Below are positions 56,905-64,000 of a stretch of DNA of 64,000 nt, in pieces (position 1 is the stretch's first letter; each line of letters opens with the position of its first letter). Below the pieces are notes generated by a model, which saw only the letters and a program-made list of their open reading frames with translations, had not been told where the DNA came from and made no database searches. The DNA comes from Camellia lanceoleosa (taxonomy: Eukaryota > Streptophyta > Magnoliopsida > Ericales > Theaceae): positions 128,198,679 to 128,262,678 of the forward strand of contig CM045762.1 of NCBI GenBank assembly GCA_025200525.1, read 5' to 3'. The translations under genes and the position numbers were made by a program.

Positions 56905-58089
56905 CGCAACTTGTCCTAAAAGATGAGAAGCAACGTAACTGGAGCTAATATTAGTGTGGTCCCTGTTCATTTGTGGATATAAATAGTGGTGAGGACCCCT
57001 ATACTGCTTGATTTCAAAAAGACCATGTTTCCTACTAAGGGATGCACGCAACCGCCAGTTGCAATCGTGCTTGCAAGCACACACCCAAACGTCTCGCTTG
57101 GAGGTTATGACTTTATACTCTCGATTATTTGTTGCATGGTACAATTTCACAGCATGTACGAGTTACTTCTTATCAACGAAAACCATCCCTTTGCCCAACT
57201 CTGGATTTTTAGCGTTCCAGATTCGGTTACGGGGAACGACATCGCGGTTACTAATATCAAAATCACCACAAATGTGGATGTTTTCATAGAAAGGGATTTC
57301 AGGTCTAGGTGGAATGGGGGCATTGTCAAGCTCAACGGGAGCGTCGGCATCATCTTCTTCATCATTATCATCTGATCCGCCTAATAAATTTTCTTCATCA
57401 CACATTTCATTCTCATCATTGTTTAGGGCGACATCAAGACCGTACATGTCACTGTCAGCAAACTGCACATAATTCACCGTTTCAGCCATATTACTAGCAA
57501 CTTCAACTGGAGTGGTATGATGGCTGTAGGTGGGCACATCTTCTGTGTTATTGTGAAATTCAGTCTCGTATCCACCACGTGAACTAGATTCTACACCATG
57601 GCCCTAAAATGTCTGTTGTGTGTAGCCCACTGCATAACATTCATTTGATTTATACATAGGAGACTGAAACGATGTCGTGTCAATCCCATATGTTAGCAAT
57701 GTAGTAAACGGATTTGAACTTTCCATCTGTGTCATATTCGGGACATTGTGTACAACCTCTTTATCAATGTACACTTCCAAACAATTTGGTGGCTGGAAAC
57801 TTCCACCGATACTTAATACGGTGTTCAACGCCTCATCCTCATTGATCGGTAATATTTTGTATTTGCTGGTTGCTTGCCACTGGCGATAAGGATATCTACA
57901 TTTGAAGATCAATTGGACAGTTTCCCCGTAACTTGCCACCTTGGACATAATCATCTCCTCCAAATTGCTAAGTGTGGTGCCAAGTTGCACCCCATATATC
58001 CCTTTCGCCTCAGCATCATACGACACACCTTCATCAGGATCCCGAATTATGTTTCTCTCCCAGTAGAAGATAATTGGAACAGTTGCCAT
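56905..58089 (-). pseudogene. mudrA: mudrA, exon 1 with two nonsense codons
   Basis: One frame from ATG 58089 (MATVPIIFYWERNIIRDPDE) to a GT donor at 56904, 395 codons. It holds a ubiquitin-like/PB1-type N-terminal segment, an acidic linker (NNDENEMCDEENLLGGSDDN) and the MuDR DNA-binding domain: GKGMVFVDKK-stop-LVHAVKLYHATNNREYKV, CKHDCNWRLRASLSRKHGLF, QYRGPHHYLYPQMNRDHTN. In-frame TAG at 57604-57606 and TAA at 57163-57165 are one C-to-T change from Gln codons. There is no indel in over 1.1 kb. The mudrA product binds the TIRs and cuts and joins the element ends. Confidence 0.9.
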
Positions 58090-60091
58090 ATACTTGCTTC
58101 AATGAAACAATAAATATTAAAATATCAACAATATACATATATCGAATTTTACTTCTAAAATAATTATATGAATTTTAAATCATTCGATTACAATTACTTG
58201 GGAGGCAATAACTTTATTTAAGTAAGCAGTAATTGTAATCCAATAGTAGTTATTCATTTTTTAATTGAAATATGAGTTAAAATAAACCTTATGTTTTGGA
58301 TTTTTCAGCTTTTTAAGAAAAAAACTTACAACACATAAGGAATGTTGATTTGTTTGGACATAACTGTCTATGGAACTCCTGTGTTCTGCTTTTTCCATTA
58401 TTTGTTACGATTAACATCATGCTCTTGTACCCGGTAAATGTAAATTTTTCTTTTTCCATGTTTCTTCTTCTTTGTTTTGATAACATTTTAGTGTTGATTT
58501 GATTTTTGTAAATGAACCTGCTTTTATTTTTGTGTTCGTTATTTGAATTTGTTTAGGCGGACACTTGGTGAAAGGAAGTTGTGGGAGTCAAAAGACAATT
58601 TATATTTTCCTATAAGTGACATTTATATCATAAGTGACATTTTCCTATAAAAATCAGCCCACTCATTTTTGTCAATTTATATTTTCCAAGGTAGAAGGAA
58701 CTGTAGAGGTGAAATATTACTTCAACACAACTAAACATTACTTCAATTTATATTTTCTCGCATTTTTTTTTGTCTCTATTTTTTTATTATTGTTTATTTT
58801 CTCATTTTTTTTTCACTTATTTTTATTCATATAAAACAACGGCTGAGATTTCATCTGTACGTGGAGTTTTTTTTACTTCGTATGTGGAGACTCGTATCTT
58901 TTCTGCGTGAAGGTTCTTTTTCTCCATTTAGGATTTATTTTATATTTTGTACTTAGATTTATTTTATTAAATGAGTTATTGTTAGATGTATAATATATTA
59001 AATCTTGTGTTTTGTCATACAAAAAATAAATATAAAAATAAACAATTCAGACTTATACTAAAATTTAAATTTCATATTATAATTTTGACACAAATTGACA
59101 CAAATAGACATGCAATGTGTTCTATTATATAAATGATGTCACATTTAAAAATAAAAGCAAAAAAAAAAAAAGAAGAGCGCGCCCTGCATAAAATCACTAT
59201 CACATTTAATATTTGCTTCAGGATTCATCAGAAACTATTTACAAATTTAAATATAAAATTATAAATTCATAACATTTACACCTACTTATGAGTTACATGA
59301 ATTAGGTATATTTTACATTTGTTGGAAAACTGGTATACTACCCAAAAAAGAACTCTTTTTTTGTTCACTTAAAGAACTTTGATGGTAAGAGCTCATAACT
59401 TAATTGAGTTTTCAATAGAGATTGTAATTTTCCCCAATATCACTTCAACGAGAAAATAGGGTGGGGACGAGAAAATTATATTTTCACACACTTAATAACT
59501 AAACAACTCTTACATTATAATCAAAATAATGTCATAATTGACCTCACAATATGTTATAACTAATCACATTATGTCATAATTCAGCTAAGTTTTTGTTCTG
59601 AAGATCTTTTATTAATTTTGGACTAATTTTACAAGAGATTTCTAATGTTTTATGATAAAAATTAGAATTATTAAAAATGTATTATGCTATTCTATGATAC
59701 AAGTAGAATGACGAATCTATGGTGTGATAAAAACAAACATAATTTTTTCCAGCAACTTTGTTAATATCGTCAACAATTTTCACTTTGTCCTTATTACCAA
59801 ACAAGATTTTACCTTGAATGTAATACTTTATACCCCTTTGAAATAAACTTTTCAGCAATTGTCTCTACTATTTAAGGATGAAATTAGACATTTAATAATG
59901 AATTACTATCCTGTCAACACCAAAATTTTATTTGAAAAAGGTATACCATTTTAAAAATAAATTATTTAGTTCTTAAAATTACATTTATTAGTGGCATGAA
60001 ATTTTTGCATTACAGTGTATACTAAATATATTTTGATTTTGATTTTTGCCAACAAATGAACACAAACATGTTTAAAATATTGGACAAATTA
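58090..60091. other. AT-rich 5' flank of mudrA
   Basis: About 2 kb of AT-rich sequence, the probable promoter and 5' untranslated region of mudrA. There are no supported coding regions; the 66-codon plus-strand frame at 58634-58834 is a low-complexity FLLLFIF stretch. A GCGCGCC motif at about 59177-59183 stands out in AT-rich surroundings. Confidence 0.5.
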
Positions 60092-60092
60092 C

Positions 60093-60120
<28 letters not shown>
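60092..60120. repeat. Poly(A) run, ~29 bp
   Basis: Uninterrupted A run. No LINE or SINE body is recognisable upstream and no target duplication is evident. Confidence 0.9.
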
Positions 60121-60123
<3 letters not shown>

Positions 60124-60219
60124 ACACTTTTACGTATTTTTTAATTTAAACTCGAAAGTTTTAATTTCATCAATTTAAATTTTGAACTTCATTCTGTGTA
60201 AATTATATAAAAATGATTA

Positions 60220-60560
60220 TAAATTATAAAGTAACAAGATTTCTAATCATTACATAAATTTAATTGATGTAGATTGATTTAGGTAATTGATAAATTAGAA
60301 ATCTAGGTGATTTACATAAAATTATGAGTGTCGGTTGTTAATCTTGTTACTTTGAGTGTAGGTAAACTTATGAGTGTAGGTAAATTAGAAATCTTATGAC
60401 GTAGGTAAACTTATGACTGTAGGTAAACCTAAATTTACATCAAAGTAACAACCTACATTAAAGTAACAAGATTTCTAATTTACCTAAATTTGTAATCATT
60501 ACATAAATTATGAGTATAGGTTGTAACTTTACATAAATTATAAAGTGTAGCTAAGCTTGA
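60220..60560. repeat. AAAGTAACAAGATTTCTAA / TAGGTAAA direct and inverted short repeats
   Basis: AAAGTAACAAGATTTCTAAT occurs near 60221 and 60462. TTATGA(G/C)TGTAGGTAAA recurs at about 60369, 60390 and 60410, and the reverse (TTTACATCAAAGTAACAACC) lies at 60433. It looks like the degenerate interior of a small element. Confidence 0.6.
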
Positions 60561-60589
60561 TTTATACATAAAGAAATTTGATTTATACA

Positions 60590-60693
60590 TATTCGTGACT
60601 ACGCTTTTAAGTAAATTATGTAAAAATGTGTTTTGAAAACACGTTTTGAACAAAAAATCAAAACCAGCACTCACTCTTCTTTCTCACACACAC

Positions 60694-60745
<52 letters not shown>

Positions 60746-60890
60746 ACACACACCCACAACACTCACACACTCACATCAAACATATATAATTTTTAATATA
60801 TATAAATTTTATTTTATAAAATTCAGACCAATATTAAATATATATATATATATATAATAATGTATAATAGCAAATAATAATCAACTATAT
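60590..60890 (+). repeat. MULE TIR-type segment, direct copy near right end
   Basis: CGTGACTACGCTTTTAAG, AAAATGTGTTTTGAAAACAC, CCAGCACTCACTCTTCTTTC, (TC)n, GACACACACACCCACAACAC, then AATTTTTAATATATATAAAT and CAATATTAAATATATATATA. Same orientation as 19728-20010, inverse to 61675-61810. With the right TIR it makes a local inverted pair about 1.2 kb across. Confidence 0.75.
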
Positions 60891-61208
60891 AAAATGATTA
60901 CTTTTTTACTTGAATTCTTAAACTTTATTTTTTTTATTTAGGTAAATTACACTGACACCCCCTCAGGTTTATGTTTATGACAGTTCTCCTCTCACATTTG
61001 AAAAAAAAAAAAATTCATTGAAAAAAAAAAAATTAATTGGAAAAAAAATTATTTGAAAAAAAAATAATTGAAAAAAAAAAGTTATTTGAAAAAAAAAATT
61101 AATTGAAAAAAAAAAATTCGTTAGTAAAATTTTTAAATTTTTGTTTAAAAACCAACGTAATGGTTACTAAATTGTTTAAAAATTTTTGTTTAAAAAAATC
61201 ATTTTTTG
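60891..61208. other. AT-rich interior, A-run repeats
   Basis: GAAAAAAAAAATTAATTG-type repeats at 60995-61115, the reverse of 19210-19320. CACTGACACCCCCTCAGGTT near 60950 is a common plant intergenic phrase. No gene. Confidence 0.45.
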
Positions 61209-62081
61209 AATTTACGTTTTTTCCTCAAATTTACAAATTGAGATAACCATTTATAAACAAAAAAATTATCAAACAAGTTTTTATGATAGTTTTTAAATTT
61301 TTGTAAATATAAATTGAAAATTGAAAACTGAAAACGAAATGGTTACTAAACATGCCTCAAATGGTAAAAATGGTATAAAATTAACAAATAATTAAATACG
61401 TTACCAACGTAAGAAATGATTTATCAAAAGATTTGAAAGGCTATGTATGGTTTGATTTTTAGAATTTTTTTTAAAAAAAATTAAAAATTAATTTTGGTTA
61501 AGAAATAAAAAATAAAAAATAATTATCATTTAAGGGTAAAAAATAATTATCATTTTAACTTTTGGGCAGGTTATATAGATACGTATGATTGTTTCAATTT
61601 AATTTGTAAAACATTATTTCTAACCACTCGAAAGATAAAAAAATTATATAAAAATTATGTTTGATATGAGTGTTTGAGTGTTGTGGGTGTGTGTGTGAGT
61701 GTGTGTGTGTGTGAGAAAGAAGAGTGAGTGCTGGTTTTTATTTTTTTGTTGAATTTTTACATTTTGGTTAAAAGCATGGTTATCATCCACGGGTCAACAG
61801 TAAAAGCGTGGTTTGTAATCACGTTTTCTAAAGAAATTTTTTTTTTTTTTTTTTTAAACTTAAAAGCGTGGTTTAACCACGCTTTATATATAAATCAAAT
61901 TTCCTTAAAAGCGTGGTTTGTAACCACGTTTTCTTAATTAAAAACGTGGTTTGTACCACGCTTTTAAGATTTTACAAATTTTCTGCGGGAGGGCTACAAA
62001 AACGGTGAAAGCATGGTTTGTATCCGCGTTTTAGCTTAGTTTGGGAATTCTGTCCAAACTAGGCCTACTTTGGGAAATAAG
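61209..62081 (-). repeat. Right TIR of the MULE with hairpin array
   Basis: Inner half (61209-61740) is the inverse of 19728-20427. Outer half (61740-62081) carries about five AAAAGCGTGGTTTGTAACCACGCTTTT-type hairpin units and the end block AGTTTGGGAATTCTGTCCAA, ACTAGGCCTACTTTGGGAAA, the inverse of 768-1140. It is the only arm in the window with both halves joined. It is cut at 62082 by an LTR, so the true tip is not visible. Confidence 0.8.
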
Positions 62082-62681
62082 TGTAGACACCCCATTTTTG
62101 ACCATCCTCAAGACTTGGACGTCACCATTTGAACACTCGGCGATTATCCATGTTTGTGTTCGTCTCGAGTTCCTGGAGGTCTCGGCTGCGCGCCTTGCCT
62201 CAGGACCTCCTGACTCGACTGCCTCGTGTATGGTTTTGGCACCAAACACCTGTGTTTTTGCCTTGAAGGGCAGGGAATGGTTTGTTGGCCATCCCCACAC
62301 CCACCGGCCCTCCCCTACCATCACCGGCTGCATATGTGTACCACCGGCCATGGTTTCTTAAAAATAATGGCCGGTCGGCACTATGTTTAGCCGACCGGCA
62401 CTTTATTGTGCCGATGACCTATTTGGTTGGCCGGTGACCTTTCTGCACCCCTTGGAGCATGGTGCATGCCGGTACCGAATGGAATGCACCCACTCCCCAT
62501 GCACGGGATGACCCTTTGCACCTTTGAACCCCTACCCTTATAGAAGGTTGAACCTTTTTGGCCAAGCTTCTTGGAGAAGCTTGGCCAGCTGTCTTAGCTT
62601 CTCCAAGAAGCCAAGACCCCTTTGCACCGCTTGACCCTTTTTCCTTTGCTTAGCCACTAAGCTTCTTGGCTTGTTTTTGCC

Positions 62682-62689
62682 TATATAAA
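62682..62689 (+). promoter_or_regulatory. TATA box of right-edge LTR
   Basis: TATATAAA in TTTTTGCCTATATAAACACT, 600 bp into the LTR and matching the position of TTTGCCTATAAAG in the Ogre LTR. Confidence 0.75.
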
Positions 62690-63204
62690 CACTCCTTCTC
62701 TCCCTTTGTTAGGGGTTAGCCATTTTTGAACAAAGAACCAGAGCTTGTGTATCTATATATCTACCATATATCTCCTCTCTCTAGATTTTCCCTCTCTCTC
62801 CTCTTGTGTGTGTGTTTTTAGGCCTAAAAGTGTAGTTTTACCTTACTTTTGCACTCACACACACACTATCACACCTTAGCTTGAGATTGGGAGGCTTGGA
62901 GGGTTGTTTCTTGAGCATTTGGACTGATTTTGATCAATAGAGGGTGGCTGGACCAACTGCTCTTCAAGGTTTCTTCAAGGGTGAGCACTTTACTTTAGAT
63001 TCCCCATTTTTGCAACAAGTTTTTACCTGTCTTGCTTGCTGATTTAGGCTTTGTTTTTAACATGAAAAAGTCTTATATTTTTATGCTTAAGAACTTTCAT
63101 TAAGGGTGTTTTGTGGTTGGGGGTCGAAATCTCCCTCTTAGGCCTTGTTTGGCCTCTTTTGGTCCCTTTTCCTTAAGTCTTGCTTATGTTGTTGTGTTGA
63201 TATT

Positions 63205-63240
63205 CTCACCACTAAAATCCAGTGGATTTTCAGTGGTGAT
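63205..63240. promoter_or_regulatory. Conserved LTR hairpin, divergent copy
   Basis: CTCACCACTAAAATCC, loop AGT, GGATTTTCAGTGGTGAT. The stem of the other Ogre LTRs is kept with one bulged C; one A-T pair is replaced by T-A, a compensating change. Confidence 0.75.
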
Positions 63241-64000
63241 GAAGGTGGTTTGAAGTCTTGTATAGGGGAGGGACACCCCTTTCCCCTTTGTCCCTCTTTG
63301 TCCCTTTGTTTTAGCCTAGAGGGCAACATGCATTTCTAGTCTTATATGCCTTCATTTCATAGCTTATTTGAATGTTTTGGAGCATGATATATCTCTGTTT
63401 TTGGTCGGATTTGTAGCCCTTAGCATGCATCTTATACTTGCTTTGTAATGCTCTACTTTGCCTAGAAATGTGCCATGGGTTTAGCCTTGTATATCCTCAC
63501 GTTTTAGCTTGGCTTGTTGAAGCTTTTGGTCATGATTTGTCACGTTTTAGGTCTGTTGGCAACTGGTTTTACCTGTTTTGGCATGCTTAATGTAGTTGCT
63601 TTGCATTGTGGCTTGTAAGCCTTGAGGATGTGATCCATGTATATGCATTGGATAGGTTATTTAGATGATTTGGAATCATTTAATATGTTATTTCAGTCCC
63701 TATACCATGTTTATATGTCCCCATTTATCATCTCATTCATGCTTTGAAGTGTTGTAATCTTGTGCCTTAAAGGGTGGTCATTGGCCATGCTTGCATGTTT
63801 AGGTATTTGGGTCGCCATGTCATGTGTTTTTGTGGCTTATTTTTGCATGCTACACATCTATTTTCGGTTGCTCATTCCATGCTATGAGTGGTCTTGTTAG
63901 TGATGGTGTAATGCTCCATTTTGTGCCTTAGTCTTAGGCCCCATTTGGTTTGCGTGTTAGCATGAATAATTGTCCATTTTAGGCACTTTTGGCCACTGTT

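Larger units (their letters stand above)
19728..62081 (-). mobile_element. Mutator-like element carrying mudrA and a PMD gene, with nested insertions
   Basis: Long inverted repeats (19728-20427 and 61209-62081) enclose two same-strand genes: mudrA (58089 to 45570) followed by a PMD/MAIN-like gene (44507 to about 20632). Three retroelements with their own target duplications interrupt it. Removing them leaves about 10.6 kb. MULE identity rests on the DDE MULE-domain transposase and on TIRs of several hundred bases; the 9-bp duplication normal for MULEs cannot be checked because the right tip is cut by an LTR at 62082 and the left tip is altered. MULEs that carry PMD sequences are known from plant genomes, so the pairing is credible. 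The alternative is a longer element from 768 to 62081 that also includes small genes A-C. Confidence 0.62.
62082..64000 (+). mobile_element. Ogre-like retrotransposon, 5' part of LTR (truncated by window)
   Basis: Begins TGTAGACACCCCATTTTTGA and stays colinear with the reverse complement of the Ogre LTRs (GTCCTCAAGACTTGGACGTC-like, CTCGGCTGCGCG, GCCTCAGGACCTCC), with many substitutions, so it is a related but separate family or subfamily, in the opposite orientation. It holds GGCCGGTCGGCAC repeats at 62360-62420, a TATA box at 62682-62689 and a version of the LTR hairpin at 63205-63240. The LTR is not complete by 64000; the rest of the element lies beyond. Confidence 0.85.

Noticed and set aside
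60092..60120. SINE or LINE tail
   Set aside because: Only the poly(A) run is present; no A/B box, RT or flanking duplication found.

Overview
The window is plant nuclear DNA, almost certainly from a flowering plant. It holds long-LTR Ty3/gypsy retrotransposons, a Mutator-like (MULE) transposase gene with GT-AG introns, a plant mobile domain (PMD, MAIN-like) gene, a CrRLK1L-type receptor-kinase remnant and TTTAGGG-type motifs. No intact host housekeeping gene, tRNA or rRNA is visible. It reads as a nested-transposon region: AT-rich MULE sequence into which four retroelements have jumped, with a fifth entering at the right edge. The species cannot be told from the sequence.

Layout. 1-4.17 kb: kinase fragment, an array of MULE terminal-repeat (TIR) type hairpins, a ~90-bp minisatellite, a decayed small gene (copy A) and a 182-bp tandem repeat. 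4176-14080: a complete chromovirus-type gypsy element on the minus strand (TSD TTTGG, initiator-Met PBS), whose reading frames are broken mainly by nonsense codons. 14.1-19.7 kb: a ~280-bp tandem repeat, small gene B (open, 145 codons, with a TATA box) and small gene C (decayed, opposite strand). 19.7-62.08 kb: an old MULE bounded by long inverted repeats (19728-20427 and 61209-62081). It carries two minus-strand genes in series: mudrA (58089 to 45570) and a PMD gene (44507 to ~20632). Both have been split by retroelements: a solo LTR (21838-24424, TSD GTCTA) and a full-length 19.5-kb Ogre/Tat element (24662-44186, TSD GTGGT, tRNA-Arg PBS) sit in the PMD gene, and a second chromovirus (46656-56317, TSD GACAG/GACAA on the coding strand) sits in mudrA. 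62082-64000: the 5' part of another Ogre-like LTR, in plus orientation, inserted in the MULE end.

With the three insertions and their duplications removed, the MULE is about 10.6 kb. The reading frames of both genes run cleanly across each insertion site, which fixes the element boundaries to the base. mudrA would have supplied the DDE transposase (MULE domain, SWIM and CCHC zinc fingers). The PMD gene is an accessory or captured gene of unknown role. Both are pseudogenes now; most of their stop codons can be explained by C-to-T or G-to-A changes, as expected for methylated, silenced DNA.

The least explained items are a family of three short genes (A, B, C) that share a pattern but match no family I recognise, arrays of hairpin units in the MULE TIRs, and arrays of short CpG-containing palindromes or near-palindromes, one kind per lineage, in the retroelement LTRs, in several cases just upstream of the TATA box.
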